A stretch of DNA of 64,000 nt from Ancylostoma caninum (taxonomy: Eukaryota; Nematoda; Chromadorea; Rhabditida; Ancylostomatidae), in assembly GCA_037903475.1 (NCBI GenBank), contig JBAJFG010000019.1, positions 1,240,001 to 1,304,000 of the forward strand, in the 5' to 3' direction. Shown in pieces: positions 32,101 through 40,031 of this stretch; within the stretch, counting starts at the first letter, position 1; the number at the start of each line of letters is the position of its first letter. The notes below the pieces were generated by a model that was not told the origin of the DNA, searched no databases, and saw only the letters and a program-made list of their open reading frames with translations. The position numbers were made by a program, and so were the translations under genes.

Positions 32101-34789
32101 TGTGCTGCTGGACATATCGGTAATAAGGATAACGTGCAAAATCAAGTTATTCTTAACTTAGCGGTAATTATTGAAAAAATTTTATATTATATTTATCGAG
32201 AATACTAACCATTCGGAAAGGTGCCGATTCCTCTGTTCCTCTCCTATTGATAGATTTACCTGATGATGTGAAAGCGGTAGGCCACGAAGGTTCAGCTTTT
32301 TTCTGTGGGTAGAAGCCGAAGATCGACAGTTTCTATTTCGGCATGGCTATTCCCTCATAATCAGGTAAATCTATCAGAGAAATTATAGATGTTGAAACTT
32401 TTGAGAAGTCGTTCAATCAAGGTTAGTTATTATGAAACTATCTTAGCCTGAAATAAACTGGTAACCGAATGAAGGTTGTGACTAGATATGGAACTCGTTC
32501 GTCATACTAGATGATTTTCGCAAACGTCGCGAAGCGGCAAGTTGATCTCTTTCCACCTCGTTAAAGAACAACAAATCGCGCAGTCTTCCAGCCAATCACA
32601 GCGCTGCTATAACATAGCCCTTAATTACAGTGGTCCAGGAGGGCCGTCTCCCAGTACATCGCTGCGATGCCGTGTTTTCCAGTTCTTCTCTTTACATAAA
32701 AAAGGGGGATTACCAAAAAGCCCAAAGAAAGGGAGAAAAGCAACCGTTCCGACGGAGAACATTTCTACGATATCCACTACTTACAACTACTCTGGAATTG
32801 AAATAGAGCCTGTAACGCTGTCGATAATCCTTGGATATAATGAAAAAGATTTTTTGGTAAATTCGACAACTTACCTTGAACCTCAACGGATAGAATCGAT
32901 TCGAATATCGATTTGTCGTTCGATTTTATCGTGTTTTCTCAGTTTAGCTCCGATCTGGATCAAAACGTGATTACTGATTTGTTGATTTTACTGATATTTC
33001 GCAAATCGTGCTGCAGTCGTGGTGGAACCGTGCCCACAGGGGTTTTTCACCACGCTGATCACGAATCTGACGGCCATCTTGCACAGCCGCTCTAATGATC
33101 CTTCCATCAATATGATGGATGGCATCATGTGGCGGAGGATGGCAACAACTGGGAACAGTTGCTGCCAGGTTTCTATTCGAACCATTACCGTGTTCAGGTC
33201 GCGTTCGTACTGCGCAGTTACCAGATTGTGCACGTAATCATCGATTTATTGATTTCATCGATTTTTCATGCGTCTTGTTCAGGCGTGGTGGAACGATGCT
33301 CACAGAGTTTGTCTGGTATGTAGAACGTGAGTAAAGGCGTGAGCATAGTAAATCCTCGGAAATACGTTGATAAGATCAGTGGGTCAGTACCTGCAATGTC
33401 GCTTAGTTACGGCAATTGCATGGGTCTTAAAGGCATGTGTTTATTTAGTTATAATATGATGGGAAATTATAGTGGCATGAACCAAGACAACTTTCACATC
33501 TGATATTTAGAGTTTCAAGCCTAGATTTCAACCAGTTTGACAAGCTAATTTTAACATCAATCAACGAGTATTGAAGAAAAAACGTTCATTCACCATGGGC
33601 TCATTCTCCCAGTTTTATATCATCAGAACGAACTTCCCTAACAAATGCAGTTTTCTGCCGCATTTAGTACCAACGTGTGCCACTGAAAAGCCACTGCTAT
33701 TTTGAGCTGGCTCCGTTTGGAAGGCTCTAAGATGAAATCCACATGTGGAAATAACACAGTTTTCTGGCATTTTTCTTGTCAGAAACTTGCTCTTGTGCGA
33801 AAATTTAAAGTTGAACAGGAACCAAGGAAATGATTTTGGAAGAGGGAACATGTGGCGTCACAAACGAAGAAAAATTAGAAGTGATCACATGAAATTGCAA
33901 AGATACTGACTGTGAAGTTGATCACTTACAAAAATCCGATATCTCGTGCTTGACGAACTAATAGTGGCTGCCTCAAAATGAAGTTTGCTCTGTTTGAGCT
34001 TCAGTAACACAAAAAGTGAAAACTTTAGAAATGAAAAAGGTAGAACTTTTCCGAAGTTGTATACAACTAGTACCTGAATAATGTTTACACCATGGAATTA
34101 CTTAGAACCTTTGCATTTGTAACAGTGAGTGTTATTGTAAACATGAACATGAGTTTGCTGGGAGATGGATTAGCGACGAGAAAGTGTGGGATAACCACAC
34201 AGATCTCCTGAATGACGCTGCTTTCTACTGTCGGAGAAATGCAAACAACGACGATATTTCAGACATACGTGCAATTAGTGCCATGTTGGAAACGATAGTA
34301 ACTGCATGTAATTCCATTCTTGTAGAACTCATTACAGATGTTCGTTGATCAGTCCTACAGCGCGGCAGACAATGTAATGCCGACGCTATTATTCCTGAAA
34401 GAGTTCCTCCCAGCTTCCATTTTTACATATTGAAGTTATAGAAGTGCAAGACGTGAAATATTGTTTCGAGACACGCTGTATATGATGATTGTAGAAACAT
34501 CAAAATTTTTGGAAGAAATTTCCCAACTGTTGCTGTAGTCAAACAATGTATCAAGAAAAAATTGAATGGACTTATTTGAACCAATAATGAAAGTGCTTCA
34601 GGACAACGATTTGCAATCATGGAGGAGAAATGCATTTTGGCCCTTCTAATGCGTCAATTGAGGGTGCGCGCCTTATTACGAACGGACCAAATGCGTGTCG
34701 CCGCTGAGCTCATAATTCGACCATTATATGGTAATCGCATGAAATTTGAGAAGAGATCTTACGGCGATTATAGGCATTGTAGTGCATAA
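10341..34789 (+). CDS. CYP4-family cytochrome P450, nine exons recovered, 5' end not found
   Basis: Haem-thiolate monooxygenase of the CYP4 type; the family usually hydroxylates fatty-acid-like substrates at the ER membrane. Exons: 10341-10419, 10813-10997, 11053-11179, 23260-23335, 26314-26417, 26468-26563, 26654-26795, 26833-27021 and 34602-34789. All internal junctions use GT/AG and keep phase. Motifs in order: C-helix WRPRR, I-helix EGHDTT (oxygen activation), KETLR (ExxR), PERF, and the haem loop [10 protein letters not shown] with the Cys ligand, completed by QRFA across the last intron. The protein ends at a TAA (34787-34789). About 110-120 N-terminal residues (membrane anchor, proline hinge) are missing: no matching exon was seen upstream, so it may be a partial gene or have more large introns. 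All recovered exons are intact, with no stop or frameshift. The exact subfamily cannot be named from sequence alone. Confidence 0.9.
14036..15376. mobile_element. hAT-type transposon, 1341 bp, with 8-bp target duplication
   Basis: The ends are CAGTGGCGGATGAAGG and, reversed, CAGTGGCGGACGCAGG. The flanks CTACCAAG (14028-14035) and CTACAAAG (15377-15384) match at 7 of 8 positions. It interrupts the endonuclease-to-linker part of the RTE around it. The interior holds a G-rich sub-terminal zone, a minisatellite (14430-14790) and AT-rich DNA, but no transposase. Probably non-autonomous. Confidence 0.9.
14430..14790 (-). repeat. Minisatellite of about 57-58 bp units
   Basis: Imperfect tandem units share the core TGCGCCGGCGTCCAAAAGTG. 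The same family is found at 61740-62130 (minus) and, as CCACTATTGGACCACGGCGG units, at 35876-36170 (plus). Confidence 0.7.
15840..16866 (-). mobile_element. CR1/L2-like non-LTR retrotransposon: ORF1 and start of endonuclease
   Basis: Minus-strand frame 16866-16335 encodes an ORF1-type protein with an RRM-like segment ([20 protein letters not shown], then [11 protein letters not shown] and [12 protein letters not shown]). Downstream, 16300-15840 encodes the N-terminal half of an apurinic endonuclease ([31 protein letters not shown]), with one frameshift between two overlapping frames. Reverse transcriptase is absent. The 3' side stops near 15840 beside the RTE endonuclease; the 5' side abuts another RTE at 16867. 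Confidence 0.82.
16867..18640 (-). mobile_element. RTE-type retrotransposon fragment, endonuclease to early RT
   Basis: Minus-strand order: endonuclease (18640-18020, with [19 protein letters not shown]), the linker rich in [19 protein letters not shown] (17700-17499), and early reverse transcriptase ([20 protein letters not shown], 17260-17100) up to an [13 protein letters not shown] remnant of the palm motif at 16870. There it breaks off exactly where the CR1 ORF1 begins. Several frameshifts are present. The missing 3' end means a later deletion or rearrangement, since normal insertion truncates only the 5' end. Confidence 0.85.
18643..19071. mobile_element. TTAA-flanked palindromic MITE, 429 bp
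   Basis: Arms of about 150 bp (18643-18790 and 18912-19071) are inverted copies. The ends start AGGCAGCAAGAGCC and, reversed, ATGCAGTAAGAGCC. TTAA lies at both flanks (18639-18642, 19072-19075), a piggyBac-type target. No coding capacity. The same AGGCAGC terminus recurs at 24631, 25238, 27581 and 58607-59028. Confidence 0.85.
19076..20490. mobile_element. TTAA-flanked element with ~118-bp GC-rich inverted repeats
   Basis: The left repeat 19076-19190 starts GCGGCTGCGCAGGCG and the right repeat 20373-20490 ends CCGCGCAGCCGC. They align as inverted copies including a GCGGATCCA block. TTAA is at both sides (19072-19075 shared with the preceding MITE, and 20491-20494). The interior carries a separate palindromic MITE and no recognised ORF. 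Confidence 0.72.
19497..19764. mobile_element. TA-flanked palindromic MITE, 268 bp
   Basis: The arms 19497-19560 and 19702-19764 are essentially perfect inverted repeats starting CAGTGGACGGCAATGGCGGT. TA flanks both ends (19495-19496, 19765-19766), which points to Tc1/mariner-type mobilisation. Near-perfect arms suggest recent origin. Confidence 0.85.
20495..22290. other. Intronic stretch without a recognised gene
   Basis: Within the large P450 intron. A 99-codon minus-strand frame at 20596-20895 has no family match. The segment 20930-21010 (AATCCAGCAC ... GTCGCAGGACAAGCGCATGG) is similar to 56235-56320, next to another RTE, so it may be RTE 5'-leader sequence. Confidence 0.4.
22300..22950 (-). 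mobile_element. RTE reverse-transcriptase fragment
   Basis: Minus-strand pieces match RTE reverse transcriptase: [24 protein letters not shown] sequence near 22800, VFKYLGSRV near 22680, then the C-terminal [20 protein letters not shown] and [20 protein letters not shown] (22400-22230). Truncated and frameshifted. Confidence 0.75.
23260..23335 (+). CDS. P450 exon 4
   Basis: Encodes [20 protein letters not shown] and continues to LESAE. It joins exon 3 (DFTSS) in phase 0 and exon 5 ([10 protein letters not shown]) in phase 1, matching CYP4 alignment. A second copy of the acceptor lies exactly 30 nt upstream (AG at 23228-23229), making an in-frame alternative start that would add ten residues without a stop. 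Confidence 0.88.
23631..23702. repeat. Two-copy tandem repeat of about 36 bp
   Basis: GCACTATCTCCGAAATAGTT and GCACTATCTGCGAAATAGTT head two consecutive units inside the P450 intron 23336-26313. Confidence 0.6.
24397..24631 (+). mobile_element. Right part of a TTAA-type MITE, copy 1
   Basis: Ends CGTGGGTGCTGCCT followed by TTAA (24632-24635), the inverted form of the AGGCAGC terminus. It is about 83 percent identical by eye to 25007-25238. No matching left end is visible. It sits against an RTE scrap at 24636. Confidence 0.65.
24636..24800 (-). mobile_element. RTE reverse-transcriptase scrap
   Basis: The minus-strand frame reads [20 protein letters not shown] then [18 protein letters not shown], matching the RTE segment just after the FADD active site. 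It is interrupted at its downstream end by a TTAA-flanked MITE end. Confidence 0.7.
25007..25238 (+). mobile_element. Right part of a TTAA-type MITE, copy 2
   Basis: A direct repeat of 24397-24631, ending CGTGGGTGCTGCCT and TTAA (25239-25242). Just upstream, 24965-25006 matches the arm of the palindrome at 48335-48549 (CTGCAACGCAATGTTTACTC), so an older insertion lies there. Confidence 0.65.
26314..27021 (+). CDS. P450 exons 5-8 (I-helix to haem-binding loop)
   Basis: Exon 26314-26417 encodes [20 protein letters not shown] and ends EEVDTFTFE. Exon 26468-26563 begins [20 protein letters not shown], giving the I-helix EGHDTT. Exon 26654-26795 holds [20 protein letters not shown] with the ExxR pair. 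Exon 26833-27021 holds [12 protein letters not shown] and [10 protein letters not shown]. Introns are 50, 90 and 37 bp, all GT/AG. The shortest (26796-26832) is small even for a nematode, but both sides read correctly. Confidence 0.92.
27263..27576. mobile_element. Truncated mariner-like element
   Basis: Starts TTAGGTCGTCATTAGGTATG and aligns along its length with the left part of the 31010-31929 element. It is cut off by the MITE end at 27577. Confidence 0.6.
27577..27900 (+). mobile_element. Left part of a TTAA-type MITE
   Basis: TTAA at 27577-27580 then AGGCAGCACCCACGACAATT. About 200 bp in, the sequence ACTTTCAAATTTTCAA is shared with 24220-24290. No right end recognised. Confidence 0.6.
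28369..29714 (+). mobile_element. Mariner transposon, near full length, decayed transposase
   Basis: 1346 bp, the usual mariner size. The ends TCAGGTTGTTGCGAAAATAA and, reversed, TTAGGTTGTAGCGAAATTAA are flanked by TA (28367-28368, 29715-29716). The plus strand shows broken mariner transposase: [16 protein letters not shown] near 28557, [15 protein letters not shown] then [20 protein letters not shown] (28836-28940), and the C-terminal [14 protein letters not shown] region near 29520. Many stops and frameshifts. An 85-bp MITE is inserted at 29308. Confidence 0.88.
29308..29392. mobile_element. 85-bp TA-flanked hairpin MITE
   Basis: The ends CTCAGACAAA and its inverse are flanked by TA (29306-29307 and 29393-29394). 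The core is a GC-rich palindrome (GAGCGGGCC paired with GGCCCGCTC). It lies inside the mariner element. The last nine bases of the window (63992-64000) match its left end, again after TA. Confidence 0.8.
29897..30951 (+). mobile_element. Tc1-family transposon with ~190-bp TIRs and truncated transposase
   Basis: The terminal inverted repeats 29897-30087 and 30753-30951 start CAGTGCGTTTTATAATTATA and are flanked by TA (29895-29896, 30952-30953). Between them is a transposase catalytic domain open from 30127 to the stop at 30700-30702. It has FSDEKKFN (first Asp), [11 protein letters not shown] (second Asp) and [12 protein letters not shown] (Glu), with 34 residues between the last two: DD34E, as in Tc1/Tc3. 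The N-terminal HTH DNA-binding region is missing and no in-frame ATG precedes the catalytic domain. Confidence 0.93.
30127..30702 (+). pseudogene. Tc1-type transposase, catalytic domain only
   Basis: About 191 codons with all three catalytic acids and no internal stop, but lacking the two N-terminal helix-turn-helix motifs. A TTATTTAG just before 30127 could be a splice acceptor, as Tc3-like genes carry an early intron, yet only about 40 bp of non-TIR sequence lies upstream, so the first exon has been deleted. The domain reads cleanly to a stop after GGPIDY. Confidence 0.88.
31010..31929. mobile_element. Mariner-like element, 920 bp
   Basis: The ends TTAGGTCGTCAAGTATGAAA are nearly perfect inverted repeats of about 30 bp with TA at both sides (31008-31009, 31930-31931). 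The interior has no intact transposase. Relatives: 27263-27576 (left part) and about 33480-33961 (right part). Confidence 0.8.
32248..32380. repeat. Small inverted repeat
   Basis: TTGATAGATTTACCTGAT (32248-32265) is repeated in inverse as ATCAGGTAAATCTATCA (32361-32377), enclosing about 95 bp. No target duplication noted. Confidence 0.55.
32960..33340 (+). repeat. Two-unit repeat related to the Helitron internal repeats
   Basis: Two segments (about 32966-33060 and 33230-33330) share a TTTATTGATTTCATCGATTT-type stretch followed by GTGGTGGAAC. The pattern matches the 119-bp units of the Helitron at 39226-40031, so this may be a Helitron remnant. Confidence 0.45.
33480..33961. mobile_element. 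Right-hand remnant of a mariner-like element
   Basis: Ends in CTTGACGAACTAA before TA and aligns with 31700-31929, including a GGAA-TGATTTTGGAAGAGG block. The left boundary is approximate. Confidence 0.5.
34602..34789 (+). CDS. P450 terminal exon
   Basis: After a GTGCTTCAG acceptor the exon reads [20 protein letters not shown], completing the haem loop (IG at the end of exon 8 joined to QRFA) and the L-helix. It continues through [10 protein letters not shown] and ends [12 protein letters not shown] then TAA. Its phase fits the exon 8 donor 7.6 kb upstream exactly. An AATAAA hexamer at 35102-35107 could serve as polyadenylation signal, about 310 bp after the stop. Confidence 0.9.
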
Positions 34790-35875
34790 ATGATATGTCA
34801 AATTACGTCTCCCTCAAAGTCTTTATTTGATTCATGAATGATTTTAAAGGAACGTGCCATCCATGGCTATTTCGCTGTTCTCATTTGAAACCACTCATTT
34901 GTTTTATTGCTGATATTGTTTGGATATTTCTCCCGCGCTTGTACGATCATCCATTTTTCTCGTTTTATTCCAAACAATATCACATAACAGTGTTTTTACC
35001 AGTGTTTTTACTTTGAATGATATGCTATTACGACTCGATCTTTTACTAAGCTCCTTGTTTTCTTTCTGTTCTAACGTTGATTGGAGAGATTCCACTCGGG
35101 GAATAAATTAGGTATGAATTATTCGTGCTATTCGTTGAATTGCTTATTTCGCTTCTAAAATATCAGTAACCAGATGCACAGTGTGCATCAGGAGATAAAG
35201 TGTCATTTCTTTTCGTGTTTGCACAAGAATATCGTGTGCTTTGGGTTCCCGGAATATTGGCACCATATTAGGACAGCCCGGAGTGCATACAGTTGCGACG
35301 GTGAAGTGTGAAGAATTGTGTGGGATCCACAGTGTTGGTGCGATAAGGGATTTTTGAATGACTCTGCTCGGATAGAATTTCATTAATTTAAAGGGGTCTG
35401 TGATGTAGAACAACTTTTTTATCGTCTTTCTCGTTCTCTGAAAGTCATATTTCGAATATCATCCGCTTAGATTCCACGCTACTAAGCGGGAGTTTTGGAC
35501 ACGCATTAACACTAATGGTAAAATATGGTTGAAGCCGAATGTTCGTGTTCGAGCAATGTTCGAAAAATTCATATATTCGAATATTCTGTACTGGACTAGC
35601 TTGCCACCGTGTGCGGGGTCTGATCGCTTCGAGGCCTTATACCATAGCCAAATGTGATCCCGCGCCTTGGAGGGCCCAAATCGCATCATTTTTTTCTCAA
35701 ATCGCTTCTTCTCACCGCGCTCACTGAGTGCGGTGATCTGTTAATTTTCCGTTCTACTCACTAGCGCCTCTTCGGGAGGCTAGAAAGTGGGGTGGGGCAG
35801 CCACTTGAGGCCCAAGTGATGAGCTTTTGTGTCAATATACATACAGGCAGGAAGAAGAGCTGGTCGACTGAGACA
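34790..35875. other. Downstream of the P450 gene; nothing recognised
   Basis: AT-rich sequence. A minus-strand open frame of 89 codons (35144-35413) and others have no family match. The AATAAA at 35102 is the only candidate signal. Confidence 0.4.
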
Positions 35876-36170
35876 AGAATGAGCGCGTAGCGTGCCCATA
35901 TTCCACGGGCAACCGTGCATCTTGGCGTTTCCTCCACTATTGGACCACGGCGGGCCCATTTTCTATCCATGGACCCCTATCCTGGCTTTCGCCACTTTTG
36001 GACTAGGGCATACCCAATCCCCATCCGTGGACTCGTTCGCTGACATTTCACCACTAATGGTCCCCCTCGAGCCTTTTCTCCGTCGATGGACCCGTATCCT
36101 GCCGTTTTTCCACTATTGGACCACGGCGGACCCTTTCTCGATCGGTGGACACCTATCCTTTCTGAACTGC
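35876..36170 (+). repeat. Minisatellite of about 58-60 bp units
   Basis: At least four units begin CCACTATTGGACCACGGCGG or a variant at about 35934, 35991, 36051 and 36109. They belong to the same family as 14430-14790 and 61740-62130, in opposite orientation. Confidence 0.75.
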
Positions 36171-36695
36171 GGGGCCCCGGCACATCTGCCCGTCATCAGT
36201 GCACCCCCACTCTTTTGAATCTCGAGAGTAATGAAAGAGTGTTAGGAAACATCTAGAAAGTTTGATCAGTCGCATAAATGGTTTCAGAAAATATCGCAAC
36301 AGCTTATGATGACGCGTTCTTCGTTCGTTCATCCTGCGTATTTGATTGTATTGCCCTTCTTGAAAAAAGACGGATATTCAGGCTGCATGGTTATCTCTCC
36401 AGGTGGTCATCGTCCACTCTCCAGGTGATTATTGTCCGATGTTTCAAAATTCAGTGGAACAATTGTTGTAAGCATTGTCTCACCCGCAGAGCTGAAGACC
36501 GCCAGACACTGATCCCACCGCGAAATCCTGAACGCATCCGACTTCCAATACGTCTATGCACCTACTCTGAAGTCCTTTGGCGACCCATTTGGCGAGGTTT
36601 GTTTGGCAACCTAGGAAACGGGGTTTGCAAACGAGCCAGGCAAACGAGCTCCGCCAGATTTCTTGCCAAACATGATGTCCCGCCGAGTGGGTCGC

Positions 36696-36785
36696 CATGC
36701 AAACCTTGCCAAATAGGTCGCCATACAAACCTTGCCAAATGGATCGCCATACAAACTTTGTCAAATAGGTCGCCATGCAAAAATT
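36696..36785 (+). repeat. Tandem repeat of about 26 bp
   Basis: Units like GGTCGCCATACAAACCTTGC repeat three to four times. Related GGTCGCCAA units occur at 37207-37470. A 203-codon open frame at 36278-36889 runs through this array but has no domain, so it is not called as a gene. Confidence 0.65.
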
Positions 36786-37206
36786 GCGCTTTAACATTGT
36801 ACGTGAGATTTCGCCACGTACTCCAATTTCTCCTCATTGTCAAGAGAGGCTTCCAAAATTATCACAATGCCCGAGCTTTTCACATTTAATGGATCAGACC
36901 CAGGAAGTAGTTTGGGCAAAGTACCTCCTCAAAAGCAGTTGAACCGATGACATCCATCGATTCCGTGCCCGGAAGCACGAAATACGTGGACATCGCCGTG
37001 GTTCAGCCGGCTGCGCACTATTGTGCGCATTACGGCGAGGACCACTTAGATATCCTCATGCAAAAACCGGGCTGTGAACCTGTCTAGCCGTGACCTCGAA
37101 CTGACACCGCCACCCTCCTGATGTACGACTCCCTTTGGAGTGCATACCTCAAACTTGGGTAATTGACCCGACTCATCGACTCGAAAGCTGATGCGTCGTA
37201 TGTGCC

Positions 37207-37470
37207 TGTCCAGGAAAAAGGGTCGTCAACATATTCTCCCGCAATCTATATTGCCAAACACCGGAAAAATAGGTCGCCAACATCTTCTCTTGCCATTTGT
37301 CTTGCCACACACTTGGAAAATAGGTCGTCAACATATTCTCTCGCATTTTGTCTTTCCAAACAGACTCTGGACCCATTCTCCAGGAAAATGTCTTGTCAAA
37401 CAAGATTTTAACACGTAAAATGTCTTGCCAAACACATTCTCTCGCCAAATAGGTCGCCAATGGACTTCAG
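37207..37470 (+). repeat. Tandem repeat of about 51 bp
   Basis: Imperfect units contain TCTTGCCA, AAATAGGTCGCCAACAT and ATTCTC. On the minus strand they give a 17-residue peptide repeat with MLTTYFPSVWQDK-like units, open over 95 codons; repeat-driven openness is the simplest explanation. Confidence 0.6.
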
Positions 37471-38162
37471 AGTATGAAGAAACGTCGGTCGAATGCCCCG
37501 TCAGCTTCGCATCCTCGCGAGCACTGTCTATAACTAAGCCCCATGATGAAAGGTAAGCGATCATTTGCTGGTCCCACACCACCTCCGCTCCAGAATTTTT
37601 TTGCAGCACCATGATTCATATAAGAGGATTATTCATCACAGAAGCACACCCCGCACACTAGCCGAGAACAACGAGCCAAGAGGACTGAAGAGTCAAAGGA
37701 ACACAAGGTAAGAATCGGCGTACCTTTGTACTTTCCCCTAGTGAATGTGTTCCTACTCCTGCTCTGCTTTGGTTTATTGCTGTTGATACCTGCTTACTCT
37801 ATCCGTCCCCTCATCAGCGAAGGAGGAGTCTTCACCGAGTTCTTTGAAGATTCGTTAGTGGTGCGTAGGCCAGACCTCAAGAGCAGCACATTTTTCCCTG
37901 CTGTCAATTAAATTCACTGAATCGCTACCCGCAAAGAGGCTCCTCATCACTACATAGTCGAAAATTCGGTCAGACGAAATTCGGTTAATGAGTTGTCCCT
38001 GTTGTCGCCTGAATTTCCTATTCAGGATTCTTTCAATGGATCTTGGGTCAAGCTTTCATTTTTCCTAGTAAACACATTCCTCAGGCATGGGGCGGAAATC
38101 CAAAAGCGTCTGAGAAACGAGCGATTGGGCACATGACCTATTTCTGTTTTCGGGTGAATCTA

Positions 38163-38689
38163 CAGGGTGGGCCATAAATACGGTAACACAGAAATGTCTA
38201 CATCAAAAAAGGATTTATATACAACTTCAAAAATATTTGTAGGATTTACGTTCACTAAGTCATATTTAAGCCAAGGCAAAGCTTCTCACCGGAACATCTT
38301 CTGTCAACTCCGACACAGGAGCCAAGATGCTGAGTGAGGTCGTTGCCGACGGCGCGATAGTGGTTGTGCTTCAACTGATCCAATATTTTTTCGAGTGCTT
38401 CCGCAACTAATCCGAATTCCGGATAAGTTTTGACGAAGTCTGGTCTCGGGTATCACCGCAGCCTACTAACCCTGTTTATTGAGAGCTAATTGAATGGGTG
38501 GTCACTCGATGAACCCAACAGGACCTAAAATATATTTTTGCCTGAGTTCTGAATCAAACATGACTCGTGGGCCCGAGTACTGTCTGGTAAAACGTTATGG
38601 AAGGACATCTCAATGACTTCAACTTTATGATAAAACAATTTTCTTTAGAGGAGAAGCGAGCGTTGTTACCGTATTTTTGGCCCACCCTG
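38163..38689. mobile_element. TA-flanked mariner-like MITE, 527 bp
   Basis: Starts CAGGGTGGGCCATAAATACG and ends in the inverse (TTTTTGGCCCACCCTG), with TA at 38161-38162 and 38690-38691. No transposase seen. Confidence 0.82.
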
Positions 38690-39225
38690 TAGAAGAAATT
38701 CCATGAGATTCCACTAAGAAAATATGTATAGCGGTTAGCAGTAATCTTCCTGTATGCGAGTATGTGTATTATTTTTGCGACTAACTGCGATCCCCTACAG
38801 AAAACGTTTCTACGCCAACATTGCACATCATGAAAGCAGGTGAGGAAAGACAAAGCGCTCCTTTTAAGATTATAATGTAAATAAAATGTGTACAAATTGG
38901 GGAAAAGAGATCACTCAGAGAAAAAAAAATAACATTGATAGAAAATTTGATGTAGGAAAAACCTATCAAAAATGGAATTATGTTGTCTCCAAAGACATCA
39001 TTGTTGGGCTATTCTACATGCAACCAGTTTTATCAAGCAAAAGCTCAATAAATCCTACTGGAATTCTTGAAAATTATGAGATTTCCATGTAAGTTAACAT
39101 TCCTGGGCCGATTAGGCTATTTATCTGAGCGGCAGCCCTAGAATTACTGTTTTCTCGATTGCAAAATCTCACAAAATATCCAGCACTTTAACATGTTCGA
39201 TGAGACGATGCTCATCATGTGAAAA

Positions 39226-40031
39226 TCTGTATATATAAAGTAGAATGTATGTGTGTGTGTATGTATGTATGTTCCTTATAGAAATCGCGGAGGGTGAACC
39301 GATCGAGACCAAACTTTGCAAGCTTATTCCACATGGGCCGGCGGAGGTTATAGGTTACTTCATACCAGGCATTATCGATTGATTTATCGATTTTATTGAT
39401 TTTTCGCTACTTTTGCTCAGGGGCGGCGAGGACAGGTCTACTGGGGTTTCTTAATGTGCTGAACACGAATATGATAACCGTTTTGCGCCTAATATCGATT
39501 TATCGATTTTATTGATTTTTCGGTATTTTCGCCCGAGAGTCGGTAGGGACAGGTCTACTGGGGGGTTTTTCAATGCGCTGAACACGAATATGATAACCGT
39601 TTTGCACCAAATATCGATTTATCGATTTTATTGATTTTTCGATATTTTTGCCCGAGATTCGGTAGGGACAGGTCTACTGGGGTTTGTCAATGCACTGAAC
39701 ACGAATATGACAACTATCCTCCACGGATATACTGACTCAGCAACTTCTTTTGCTCTCTCTCCGCTTTTGGAAAATGACGGGGTAAGAATGTGTTCACTGG
39801 ATCAATCGAGAACGCTAAACCCTAAGTACGAATATGGCAACTGCTTTCCATGAAATTGACACTGAAACAACAGTACTAACTTTTCGCTTACGGTGACATG
39901 AGCCTGCTAATATGTTTACCACCAAAACTATAGGCATCCGCAACGAATTTGTCGGCACTAGCAAATGTCCCCATTGGTGTGAAATTGCCGGGGTAGTAAA
40001 ACACCCGAGCGAAGCCGGGTATACCGTCTAG
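39226..40031 (+). mobile_element. Non-autonomous Helitron, 806 bp
   Basis: The 5' end TCTGTATATATAAAG and the 3' end CTAG lie between a host A (39225) and T (40032), the Helitron insertion pattern without target duplication. Just before the 3' end is a short hairpin (ACCCG ... CGGGT around AGCGAAGC) followed by ATACCGTCTAG. Inside is a tandem array of about three 119-bp units (39371, 39491, 39610), each with ATCGATTTTATTGATTTTTC. No Rep/helicase coding sequence. Confidence 0.85.
39371..39735 (+). repeat. 119-bp tandem repeats inside the Helitron
   Basis: Three units each run from an ATCGATTTATCGATTTTATT stretch through ACAGGTCTACTGGGG to CTGAACACGAATATGATAAC. The last motif also occurs in the 6492-6751 palindrome. 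Confidence 0.8.

Noticed and set aside
32542..32970. 142-codon plus-strand open frame
   Set aside because: No family similarity or splice support; it lies in a transposon-rich intron of the P450 gene.
35144..35413. 89-codon minus-strand frame as a host exon
   Set aside because: No domain, no splice logic and no neighbouring exons recognised.
36278..36889. 203-codon plus-strand open frame, the longest in the window
   Set aside because: It runs through a 26-bp tandem array, overlaps an open frame on the other strand and has no domain.
37726..37911. Hydrophobic 61-codon frame resembling a signal peptide plus short secreted peptide
   Set aside because: The frame starts at TTG, not ATG; it stays open upstream without a Met, and no clear splice context gives it one.
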